6,653 bases of DNA from Gammaproteobacteria bacterium CG22_combo_CG10-13_8_21_14_all_40_8. Lineage in GTDB: Bacteria; Pseudomonadota; Gammaproteobacteria; Enterobacterales; GCA-002770795. Position numbers and translations under genes: made by a program. How positions within the stretch are numbered: position 1 is the stretch's first letter; each line of letters begins with the position of its first letter. Below are positions 1 through 6,549 of this stretch, one piece after another. The notes below the pieces were generated by a model. That model was not told where the DNA came from. It did not search any database and saw only the letters and a program-made list of their open reading frames with translations. The stretch is taken from assembly GCA_002770795.1 (NCBI GenBank), contig PCTP01000246.1, positions 6,799-13,451 of the forward strand. Direction: 5' to 3'.

Positions 1-345
1 CTGAATGAACTGATCGGTGAAGCAAGAAGCCAAGTGAAAGAAATATCAGTCGCTCAATATATTGAAAATAGATTTTCCTATGAACAGTTAATTGATGTGA
101 GAGAGCCTGATGAATTTGCAGCTGGACATTTACCAGAAGCCATCAATATTCCGAGAGGTGTGATAGAGATGCAGCTGTGCACTAAACCAGAATTTAATAA
201 GCCTAATCGCCCAATGGCACTGATGTGTAAATCGGGTGGGCGTTCAGCATTGGCTGTCCAATCTTTACAGAAATTAGGGTTTAACCAGATTGTGTCTATT
301 AAGGAAGGTTATGATGGTTACGTTCGGCTAAATCAGGAAAAATGA
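1..345 (+). CDS. Rhodanese-like domain sulfurtransferase (5' end outside window)
   Basis: A single-domain rhodanese, likely cytoplasmic, that moves sulfane sulfur through a cysteine persulfide. Counting from the GTG at 34, the CDC25/rhodanese motif LIDVREPDEFAAGHLPEA spans about residues 19-36. The active-site loop is C65-K-S-G-G-R70, the six-residue C[RK]xGxR form typical of sulfurtransferases rather than the longer loop of Cdc25-type phosphatases. The C-terminal helix ALAVQSLQKLGF and the final strand and GYDGY segment are intact. The frame stays open from base 1, and the upstream codons read LNELIGEARSQ, which resembles the usual N-terminal helix of such proteins. I therefore think the true start is left of the window; the GTG at 34 lacks a convincing Shine-Dalgarno. 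No signal peptide or second rhodanese domain is visible. The physiological sulfur donor and acceptor cannot be inferred. The stop is TGA, 9 bases before the stop of the convergent kinase gene. Confidence 0.88.
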   Translation: MNELIGEARSQVKEISVAQYIENRFSYEQLIDVREPDEFAAGHLPEAINIPRGVIEMQLCTKPEFNKPNRPMALMCKSGGRSALAVQSLQKLGFNQIVSIKEGYDGYVRLNQEK

Positions 346-354
346 TGGTTATGA

Positions 355-3300
355 TCAATTAATTTGCTGATGTAAATGCTGGAAAGTATCTTCTAGGTCC
401 TGATAGAATTTTTGCAAATCAAGGTCAGATATTTTTTGTGGGTGGAGTTTTAAATTTTGATTGAGGGTTGAGGCACTCAAATAAAGTCGTTGTGCTGCGA
501 TATTGCCTGCTGATCCTTTGATACTATGAATTATTTTGTTGGCTTCCTCAATTTCAGAGTGAGCTAACAGCTCTTTAATTTTGATGGCATCACCTTCATG
601 GGTTTTACAAAAAAGACTAATCACTTCATTTAGGAGATCGGCATCATGCTCAAGGCGTCGGCTAAGTTCATTGTGATCAAATAGTACATTGGCTATTTCT
701 TCTGATTTTTTTGCTAGAGGCTCCTCTAGTCGATCTGATTTTTCATGTTCCTTATCCAAAAAGTGTTTCAATAGCGAAAACAATTTTTTATTTTCTATAG
801 GCTTGCTAATATAGTCGTTCATTCCAAAACTTAAACATTTTTCTTTGTCACCCTTCATGGCATGTGCCGTCATGGCAATAATCGGAATACTCGTTAATTT
901 CAGTTTCTGACGAATGTGTGCGCTAGTTTGGTAACCATCCATTTTTGGCATTTGCATATCCATTAAAATAAGATCAAAAGTTTGATCTGAAAGCAGATCA
1001 ATGGCTTCCAATCCATTATTGGCAATATACACATGGGTGCCAGATTTCTCCAAGATTTCACTCGCTACTTGTTGATTAACAGGGTTATCCTCAACCAATA
1101 ATATTTTGGTATTTAACAGCCATTTTTTAGGTTTTTTTCTTCGATCTGAATAGCGAACATTTTCTGCAGGTTTTAGCTTGTTCTGTAAAATATCTAAAAT
1201 AGTTGATATGCGATAGGGTATTGCAAGGCTTTTAATTTTATGACCAAAATCTATTGGTTCTGATAAAACATGCTGAGGAGTTTCAAGAGGGTAAAAAACC
1301 GCATCAGCTCCTATATGTTTTTCTAATAAATCAATCACATCAAAATATGAAATACTATGGTTTTCATCAATAAATATATGAGTGGCACCAGCTTTTTCCT
1401 GACAATTTTTCAGATCGGCTAGAGCAAACTTTTCCAGAGTTAAAGTTTGAGGTAATAAGCCCAGTCTAAGAACAGAGTTTTTCCAAGCATTAATTAAATT
1501 GGGGTTGTTCGAAATTAAAAGCGGACGTACTGATTGAATCGAAAGATTGGATTGTTGTGTGACTGATAGTTCATCCTCAAAAGGAATCACAAATTTGAAA
1601 ATACTACCTTTTCCGATGGTGCTTTCAACGGAAATACTACCACCCATAAGATGAACTAATTCTTGGCAGATACTGAGACCGAGGCCTGAGCCACCATATT
1701 GCCTCGTGGTGGAATTATCAGCTTGCGTAAATGATTCAAAAATAACATCAATATGTTCTTGAGTTAAGCCAATGCCCGTATCTTGAATACTAAACTCAAG
1801 CTCATTTTGTGAGAAGCGTTGAATAGATATTTCAACAAATCCTGTTTCAGTGAATTTAATGGCATTGTTGACTAAATTAATGAGAATTTGCGATATTCGC
1901 AGTGGATCTCCCGTGAGATTGACATTGATATCTGCGGGTAAGTTGATAAACAGCTGCAAGTTTTTTTCGTTAATTTGATTAAAAAAGAAATCCACAATAT
2001 CATCTAAAGTGGTGAGTAGATCAAAATCTGTGTGTTCCAGCTCTAGTTTACCTTCTTCAATTTTTGAGAAGTCTAAAATATTATTGATAATACCTAACAG
2101 GGTTTTGGATGAAAAGGATATTTTATCAATATATTCCAACTGCTTTTGAGTTAAACGGGTCTCTGATAATAAATGCAGCATACCAAAAATACCATTCATT
2201 GGTGTTCTTATCTCATGGCTCATGGCGGCTAAAAAGGCTGATTTGGCTTGGCTTGCTTCCTCGGCTTTGCGCGATTTTACAGCTAACATTTCTAATGTTT
2301 GCTGTAAAATCTCGTGAGCATGTTTCCGTTGCAGAACATCGGCAATTTGGTTAGAAACAAAGCTTAAAATTTGCAAAGCCATATCGTCATAATAAAAATT
2401 TGTATCATAACTTTGTACCGTCATAATCCCCAGAATACGGCCATCTGAAATTAAAGGTACCCCCAATAAATCTAAAGCCAATTCGCCAATTTGGCTAAAG
2501 ACACCTTGTTCAACCAAGGCAACGACTTCTTTGTCACGCACCCGAATAGGTTTTCCTTGTTTGTAGATATAACCAGTGATGCCTTGATCAATTGGCAGCC
2601 TCGTTGGCAATTCGCTATCAAACTGATCAACAGAATAGGCAATATTGAAATATTTCTCTTCATCATCCACAACCGCAATATAAAAATTGGCGGCATACAT
2701 CAAATTCGCCACAATTTGATGTAGCGTTTTGTAGAGCTCATCCATGGTTTTTACCAGATGGGGCGTTTGTGATATTTGAAATAAGGCATTCTGCAGGGCT
2801 TCTGATTCCTTTCTTTGTTGGATTTCCTTTTTTAATTTAATGTTGGTTTCGCTAATTTCATGGGTTCTTTGTGTGACTTGATTTTCCAAGTCATCATTAT
2901 ATTGTTTTCTAACAATCGCCGAGGCGACGGATTGTGCTACAAATAATAATAACTCTTTATGAGATTCATTATAACTGAGCCCATCCTCATAGATCTGAAC
3001 GGCCATAATGCCAAGTTTGGTACTGCCACTTAATAAAGGAACGCCTAAATAGCATTTACATTCAGAACCTAAAAGTTCGAAATTTTCTTGAGTGGCAAGC
3101 TCATAAAGCTCATCGGTTGTGGCTAACAAGGGTTGCCCACTACGCATGACATAACCTGTGAGACTACTCTGCAACTGCGATTGGGAAATAATAATATCTT
3201 GTTTGGTGTAGTTAACTGCTTGGTCTTTGATATAAGCAAATCCTAAATCTTTACCTTCATGGATGAGCAGCGCAATGTAAAAATTTTTGGCATACATCAA

Positions 3301-4650
3301 TTGTGAAATGATATTGTGTATTTCAGAAAAGAAATCATCTATCTTCATAGAGCTATTGGCTAGATTGGTAATGTGGTACAGTGCTGCTTGAGTTTTTTGA
3401 CTGTATTCCGTTTCAATAATTTGCTGTTGTAAGGATTGGTTTACTTGACGTAAGGCGAGAGTTCTTTCTTTGACTTGTGACTCTAATTTGTTTTTAGCTT
3501 CACGCCTTTCTAAGGCGATTGCTACATGCTGGGAAACATATTCGAGAATACTCTTTTCCCATTCTCCAAAGCGAATGGATTCGAGATAACTCTGCACTGT
3601 GATAATTCCAATGACTTCTCCCTCAATAGTTAATGGAACCCCTAACCAGTCGACGGATAATTTCCCGACTGTCTCAATTAAGCCTTGCTCAGATAATTGC
3701 TTGTCCACTTCAGGAGTTTTTAATAGGGTGACGCCAGTATTTAAAACATAGGCCGTTGCTGTTTTGGCTAAGGTATGAACGGGTAGATGTTTAATATCTT
3801 GAAATTGTAATGGATCTTCTGTATCCACAAAATAAACAAAACTAAGTGATTCATTCGATTTGTCATAGAGTGCAATAAAGAAATTTTCCGCATACATGAG
3901 CGTTTTGATGACTTTGTGAATTTTTTTATAAAAATCGGTGACATTCACATCACTTAAGGCGATATTGGCTATTTGATATAAGGCTCTTTGTAATTTTTCG
4001 GCTTTTTCTTTTTTCTGAATTTGTTTTTGTAACTGTTGATTGGTGTTATTGAGCTCATGAGTTCGTTTTTGCACTAAATTATCTAAAAATATTTTGTTCT
4101 CATTACGTCGAATTGCTGTGGCTATATGCTGTGAGACAAAGGTCAGCAGGTTTTTATCATCATCCGTAAATTGGACACCCTTTGAATAACTCTGTACAAC
4201 GATAACGCCTATGGCTTGCTGATTGAGGATTAAAGGCACACCTAGCCAACATTCTGATAACACCCCTAATAAATTCACTTTTCCCGACGCAATTAAATTT
4301 TGCATCTGCACTTTATTTAATATAAGTGCTTGGTTTTGTTGCATGCAGTAACCAGATAAGGTCTTTTGGTATTCAGATTTTGATAGCGGGGGAGGAGGAA
4401 AAATTGGCTGTGGGTAATGCGCATCTACCACATACACGAACTCTAAGGTTTCGTTTTTAACATTTTTGACGGCAATATAAAAATTGCCAGCAATAATTAA
4501 TTTTGAGATCACTTCATGAATAGAGCGATAGAAACTATTCAAATCTTCAGTAGAGCTTGATAGCGCACTGATATCGAGTAGAGACTGGGATAGTTTTTCA
4601 TCTAACATAGAAAGCTCATCAAACCCCTGTTGGATTGCTGTTACTGCCAA
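355..4650 (-). CDS. Multi-GAF hybrid sensor histidine kinase with receiver and HPt domains (BarA/GacS-like phosphorelay)
   Basis: A soluble tripartite hybrid kinase of about 1,431 residues with no membrane segment or signal peptide. Domain order: GAF1 about 31-181, GAF2 228-382, GAF3 428-582 and GAF4 627-776, joined by charged coiled-coil linkers carrying an RTHEL-like motif. HisKA follows at about 804-869, with H812 in the H-box AAMSHEIRTPMNG. HATPase_c is at about 914-1024, with an N-box ILINLVNNAIKF, DTGIG at 957-961, an F-box and GGSGLGLSI at 986-994. A degenerate receiver-like stretch lies at about 1041-1157. The true receiver is at about 1181-1298, with acceptor D1231 in LILMDMQMP, D1188, T1261 and K1283. 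The HPt is at about 1325-1425, with H1375 in HSIKGSAGN. The expected relay is H812 to D1231 to H1375 and then an external regulator, which is not in the window. GAF ligands are unknown. The start is uncertain: TTG at 4650 sits 16 bases after AAGGAGG, while the in-frame ATG at 4608 (residue 15) has a weak GATGAG six bases away and keeps every domain. The stop is TGA. Confidence 0.93.
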   Translation of the reverse strand: MAVTAIQQGFDELSMLDEKLSQSLLDISALSSSTEDLNSFYRSIHEVISKLIIAGNFYIAVKNVKNETLEFVYVVDAHYPQPIFPPPPLSKSEYQKTLSGYCMQQNQALILNKVQMQNLIASGKVNLLGVLSECWLGVPLILNQQAIGVIVVQSYSKGVQFTDDDKNLLTFVSQHIATAIRRNENKIFLDNLVQKRTHELNNTNQQLQKQIQKKEKAEKLQRALYQIANIALSDVNVTDFYKKIHKVIKTLMYAENFFIALYDKSNESLSFVYFVDTEDPLQFQDIKHLPVHTLAKTATAYVLNTGVTLLKTPEVDKQLSEQGLIETVGKLSVDWLGVPLTIEGEVIGIITVQSYLESIRFGEWEKSILEYVSQHVAIALERREAKNKLESQVKERTLALRQVNQSLQQQIIETEYSQKTQAALYHITNLANSSMKIDDFFSEIHNIISQLMYAKNFYIALLIHEGKDLGFAYIKDQAVNYTKQDIIISQSQLQSSLTGYVMRSGQPLLATTDELYELATQENFELLGSECKCYLGVPLLSGSTKLGIMAVQIYEDGLSYNESHKELLLFVAQSVASAIVRKQYNDDLENQVTQRTHEISETNIKLKKEIQQRKESEALQNALFQISQTPHLVKTMDELYKTLHQIVANLMYAANFYIAVVDDEEKYFNIAYSVDQFDSELPTRLPIDQGITGYIYKQGKPIRVRDKEVVALVEQGVFSQIGELALDLLGVPLISDGRILGIMTVQSYDTNFYYDDMALQILSFVSNQIADVLQRKHAHEILQQTLEMLAVKSRKAEEASQAKSAFLAAMSHEIRTPMNGIFGMLHLLSETRLTQKQLEYIDKISFSSKTLLGIINNILDFSKIEEGKLELEHTDFDLLTTLDDIVDFFFNQINEKNLQLFINLPADINVNLTGDPLRISQILINLVNNAIKFTETGFVEISIQRFSQNELEFSIQDTGIGLTQEHIDVIFESFTQADNSTTRQYGGSGLGLSICQELVHLMGGSISVESTIGKGSIFKFVIPFEDELSVTQQSNLSIQSVRPLLISNNPNLINAWKNSVLRLGLLPQTLTLEKFALADLKNCQEKAGATHIFIDENHSISYFDVIDLLEKHIGADAVFYPLETPQHVLSEPIDFGHKIKSLAIPYRISTILDILQNKLKPAENVRYSDRRKKPKKWLLNTKILLVEDNPVNQQVASEILEKSGTHVYIANNGLEAIDLLSDQTFDLILMDMQMPKMDGYQTSAHIRQKLKLTSIPIIAMTAHAMKGDKEKCLSFGMNDYISKPIENKKLFSLLKHFLDKEHEKSDRLEEPLAKKSEEIANVLFDHNELSRRLEHDADLLNEVISLFCKTHEGDAIKIKELLAHSEIEEANKIIHSIKGSAGNIAAQRLYLSASTLNQNLKLHPQKISDLDLQKFYQDLEDTFQHLHQQIN
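2311..4590 (-). repeat. Four tandem GAF-plus-linker units within the kinase
   Basis: The N-terminal half of the kinase is an internal protein repeat. The anchor LGVPL recurs at residues 136, 336, 535 and 729, spacings of 200, 199 and 194. Other shared blocks include YAENFFIAL-like segments at about 53-61, 253-261, 453-461 and 652-660; VQSY or VQIY after the core strand; FVSQHIA-like helices; and QxALYxI opening units 2 to 4. Linkers after GAF1, GAF2 and GAF3 share RTHEL/RTLAL/RTHEI followed by N and Q/K-rich coiled coil. The linker after GAF4 differs and runs directly into the HisKA dimerisation helix. The DNA copies have diverged widely, so the duplication is old. Confidence 0.85.
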
Positions 4651-4666
4651 TCTGAGTTTAAATCTT

Positions 4667-4673
4667 CCTCCTT
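4667..4673 (-). promoter_or_regulatory. Strong Shine-Dalgarno of the kinase gene, unusually far from the start
   Basis: On the minus strand the sequence reads AAGGAGG, an exact seven-base anti-SD match. It is 16 bases before the TTG at 4650 and 58 before the ATG at 4608. No ATG, GTG or TTG lies in frame at the usual 5-9 base spacing. It favours initiation near the TTG, but the spacing is suboptimal, so either start remains possible. Confidence 0.5.
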
Positions 4674-4700
4674 GAGGGGATAGTTGAGGCCAAATACCAT

Positions 4701-4719
4701 AAAGCTCTTAAAGAGCTTT
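4701..4719. promoter_or_regulatory. Perfect 19-base palindrome upstream of the kinase (possible operator or leader hairpin)
   Basis: AAAGCTCTT-A-AAGAGCTTT is a perfect inverted repeat about one single base, or a 7-bp stem with a 5-base loop when folded as RNA. It lies 51 bases before the TTG start of the kinase. On the plus strand it is followed by an AT-rich tail, which gives it a weak terminator look. No gene on the plus strand ends here, so an operator or a 5' leader structure of the kinase transcript is more likely. The function is inferred only. Confidence 0.35.
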
Positions 4720-4805
4720 TAATTGATTTTATCCTAAAAGTGTAAAATTAACAGGGTTTTGGCGAATATTTCGCTGATTGATAGTCTATATTTCATTATA
4801 GTTGG

Positions 4806-4829
4806 CAATTTATAAAATTGTTAATTAAC
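4806..4829. repeat. Two overlapping AT-rich palindromes in the kinase-adk intergenic region
   Basis: CAATTT-ATA-AAATTG (4806-4820) is a perfect inverted repeat. It is followed directly by the perfect palindrome GTTAATTAAC (4820-4829), which shares the G at 4820. They may be a regulator or nucleoid-protein binding site. AT-rich DNA gives such palindromes fairly often by chance, so confidence in function is low. Confidence 0.3.
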
Positions 4830-4856
4830 CATTGATAAATAGATTCATCAATAAAC

Positions 4857-4885
4857 TAGCCAATCCACTGGTTTTTTATTAATAT
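4857..4885 (+). promoter_or_regulatory. Weak sigma-70 promoter candidate for adk
   Basis: TAGCCA (4857-4862, 4 of 6 to TTGACA) is separated by 17 bases from TAATAT (4880-4885, 4 of 6 to TATAAT). This would give an adk leader of roughly 80 bases. An alternative -10, TATGAT at 4931-4936 (5 of 6), lacks a good -35. Other AT-rich hexamers nearby fit about as well, so the placement is tentative. Confidence 0.22.
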
Positions 4886-4925
4886 AGGGCAATAATTTTA
4901 GAACAATAAACTATCTTGAATGATG

Positions 4926-4940
4926 ATGGATATGATCCAT
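4926..4940. repeat. Short inverted repeat ATGGAT-ATG-ATCCAT in the adk leader
   Basis: A 6-bp perfect inverted repeat around a 3-base centre, ending 31 bases before the adk ATG. It overlaps the TATGAT hexamer (4931-4936), so it could be an operator over a promoter or a small leader hairpin. The three-base loop is tight for RNA. Chance occurrence cannot be excluded. Confidence 0.25.
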
Positions 4941-4958
4941 TTATCTTATCTTATTGGA

Positions 4959-4964
4959 TTGGAG
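4959..4964 (+). promoter_or_regulatory. Ribosome binding site of adk
   Basis: TTGGAG, with the GGAG core ending 7 bases before the ATG at 4972. This fixes the ATG as the start rather than the in-frame TTG at 4954, which would add six non-conserved residues and would place this SD inside the gene. Confidence 0.7.
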
Positions 4965-4971
4965 ATCCCGA

Positions 4972-5625
4972 ATGAAAATTATTTTACTAGGTGCACCTGG
5001 AGCAGGAAAAGGAACACAAGCACAGTTTATCTGTGAAAAATTCTCGATTCCGCAAATATCTACTGGTGATATGCTTCGTGCAGCTGTAAGTGAGGGAACC
5101 CCCTTAGGGCTTCAAGCTAAATCCATTATGGAGTCAGGTGGTCTGGTCTCAGATGATATTATTATTGGCTTGGTCAAAGAACGTGTTAGCCAAGCAGATT
5201 GTGACAATGGCTATTTGCTGGATGGTTTTCCAAGAACCATACCACAAGCCGAAGCTATGAAAACCCATGATATCGATGTTGATTATGTCATTGAAATCAA
5301 TGTAGCAGATGAAGAAATCGTGCGCCGCTTATCTGGACGTCGCGTGCATCCTGGTTCAGGCCGTGTTTACCATCTTGTATATAATCCACCAGCCAGTGAA
5401 AATGTTGATGATGTCACTCAAGAAGCATTGATCCAACGAGATGATGATACTGAAGAAACCGTTAGCAAAAGGCTCTCAATCTATCACGCACAGACCAGTC
5501 CATTAATTGAATATTATTCAAATTGGGCCAAATTAGGTGGTAAGGGTGCTCCTCAATATAAAACTGTGGCAGGCGTTGGATCAATGGAAGCTATTAAAGA
5601 TGCAATTTTTGATGCATTAAAATAA
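4972..5625 (+). CDS. adk: Adenylate kinase (ATP:AMP phosphotransferase)
   Basis: A cytosolic monomeric enzyme catalysing ATP + AMP = 2 ADP, needed for adenine nucleotide balance. At 217 residues it is the bacterial long form. The P-loop GAPGAGKGTQ is at residues 7-16 with K13. The AMP-site segment STGDMLRA holds T31 and R36, and DGFPRT holds R88. Arginines R119, R123, R156 and R167 sit at the same numbers as in E. coli Adk. The LID (about 122-159) has no zinc cysteines and carries the H126, S129, D146, T149 set of the Gram-negative type, with HPGSGRVYH and NPP motifs. The C-terminus, with GGKGAPQYKTV, runs slightly longer than the E. coli protein. The start is ATG with GGAG at 7 bases. It is divergent from the kinase and 42 bases upstream of the transporter, with no terminator seen between. 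No odd residues were found. Confidence 0.98.
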   Translation: MKIILLGAPGAGKGTQAQFICEKFSIPQISTGDMLRAAVSEGTPLGLQAKSIMESGGLVSDDIIIGLVKERVSQADCDNGYLLDGFPRTIPQAEAMKTHDIDVDYVIEINVADEEIVRRLSGRRVHPGSGRVYHLVYNPPASENVDDVTQEALIQRDDDTEETVSKRLSIYHAQTSPLIEYYSNWAKLGGKGAPQYKTVAGVGSMEAIKDAIFDALK

Positions 5626-5667
5626 TGCTTCAAAAACTCCGATTGCGGTTATCTGTATTCCCGTTGA

Positions 5668-6549
5668 ATGCACAAACAAAATAAAGCTTACCTTTTTGGT
5701 TTAGCCGCTGTTCTGATGTGGTCCACCGTGGCCACAGCTTTTAAACTGGCGTTAAGGGAAATGACGCCCATACAGCTGCTAGAAATCTCTGGTGTGTTTT
5801 CTTGGGTATTTTTGTCACTGGTACTGGTTACTACAAAACAATATCGGCTTATCCCTGAGTACAATAAAAAACAAATCACACAGCAGTTGCTGCTAGGGTT
5901 GTTGAATCCTCTGCTTTACTACTGGGTATTGTTCGCCGCTTATCACCTACTACCCGCTCAAGAGGCGCAAGCCCTCAATTATACTTGGGCCATTACTCTC
6001 ATGTTATTATCTGTGCCCGTTTTGGGTCACAAAATCACGCCAAAAGATATATTTTCCAGTGTGTTAGCCTATTTAGGGATACTCATCATTGCCACCCATG
6101 GCGATGTGTTGAGTTTTCAATTTAAACAACCCATGGGCGTTATCCTGGCGCTCTCAAGCACCTTGATTTGGTCTATGTTCTGGTTATGGAATACCAAAAG
6201 TTCCCTATCACCTGTTTTAGGCTTATGGTTGAATTTTACCGGCGCATTACCTGTTTTTCTGTACTTGATTTTTTCTTCACCTGAAATTTGGTCAATCTCA
6301 GCTCGCGGGTTTTACGGAGCCATTTATGTCGGATTGTTTGAAATGGGGATAGCCTTTGTCTGCTGGCTTTCAGCGATGAAGCTGACACAAGACACGTCAA
6401 AAATTAGTCTAATGATTTTTCTGTCACCTCCATTTTCATTGATCTTTATCTGGTTCTTTTTAGGTGAAACCATTCAAAAATCAACCCTTGTAGGTTTGGG
6501 CTTGATACTGACCGCATTGATCTTTCAAAGAAACCACAAACCCGACTAG
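5668..6549 (+). CDS. EamA/DMT-family inner-membrane transporter (drug/metabolite exporter-like)
   Basis: A 293-residue integral membrane protein with about ten hydrophobic helices: roughly 6-26, 36-56, 71-89, 99-119, 127-143, 153-173, 182-202, 213-235, 244-265 and 270-287. Two EamA repeats (about 8-142 and 155-286) are evident. The first has GLAAVLMWSTVATAFK and the LNYTWAITLML segment; the second has LALSSTLIWSMFW-like helices and LSPPFSLIFIWFFLGE, a typical EamA end motif. DMT members export amino acids, metabolites or drugs, or take up nucleotide sugars. The substrate cannot be read from the sequence. The ATG at 5668 is the first start after an in-frame TGA at 5665, but there is no recognisable Shine-Dalgarno before it. 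It follows adk by 42 bases and may share its transcript. The stop is TAG, right at the edge of a palindromic repeat-like sequence. Confidence 0.92.
   Translation: MHKQNKAYLFGLAAVLMWSTVATAFKLALREMTPIQLLEISGVFSWVFLSLVLVTTKQYRLIPEYNKKQITQQLLLGLLNPLLYYWVLFAAYHLLPAQEAQALNYTWAITLMLLSVPVLGHKITPKDIFSSVLAYLGILIIATHGDVLSFQFKQPMGVILALSSTLIWSMFWLWNTKSSLSPVLGLWLNFTGALPVFLYLIFSSPEIWSISARGFYGAIYVGLFEMGIAFVCWLSAMKLTQDTSKISLMIFLSPPFSLIFIWFFLGETIQKSTLVGLGLILTALIFQRNHKPD

Larger units (their letters stand above)
4651..4971. other. Divergent intergenic region between the kinase and adk
   Basis: There are 321 bases without a convincing gene. The region is clearly richer in A and T than the flanking genes, as expected for promoters of two divergent genes. 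It holds the kinase Shine-Dalgarno (4667-4673), a perfect hairpin-palindrome (4701-4719), adjacent AT-rich palindromes (4806-4829), an ATTGAT-N10-ATCAAT inverted repeat (4831-4852), an ATGGAT-ATG-ATCCAT inverted repeat (4926-4940) and the adk ribosome binding site. Clear sigma-70 boxes are hard to pick in such AT-rich sequence, and no strong promoter for the kinase stands out. No tRNA, riboswitch or sRNA fold is recognised. Confidence 0.7.

Noticed and set aside
2109..2354. Open frame on the plus strand antisense to the kinase HisKA region
   Set aside because: The opposite strand codes for highly conserved kinase motifs; the antisense translation has no recognisable family and no ribosome binding site.
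2472..2724. Open frames in other frames and on the opposite strand over GAF4 and its linker
   Set aside because: They overlap a clearly coding GAF domain and have no homology-like features of their own.
2311..4590. GAF domains as phytochrome or cyanobacteriochrome photosensors
   Set aside because: No chromophore-binding Cys-His motif or PHY domain is visible; the Cys residues present lie next to LGVPL instead.
4701..4728. Rho-independent terminator on the plus strand
   Set aside because: No plus-strand gene ends nearby, the stem is AT-rich, and the T-tract is interrupted.
4954..4971. Extension of adk to the in-frame TTG at 4954
   Set aside because: The added residues are unlike any Adk N-terminus, and the good GGAG site sits inside the extension at the proper distance from the ATG at 4972.
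4920..5036. Small 38-codon frame starting MMMDM and overlapping the adk start
   Set aside because: No ribosome binding site before it, composition not protein-like, and it runs out of frame through adk; most likely chance.
5688..5879. Minus-strand frame inside the transporter
   Set aside because: It lies fully within conserved EamA coding sequence and has no start signals.
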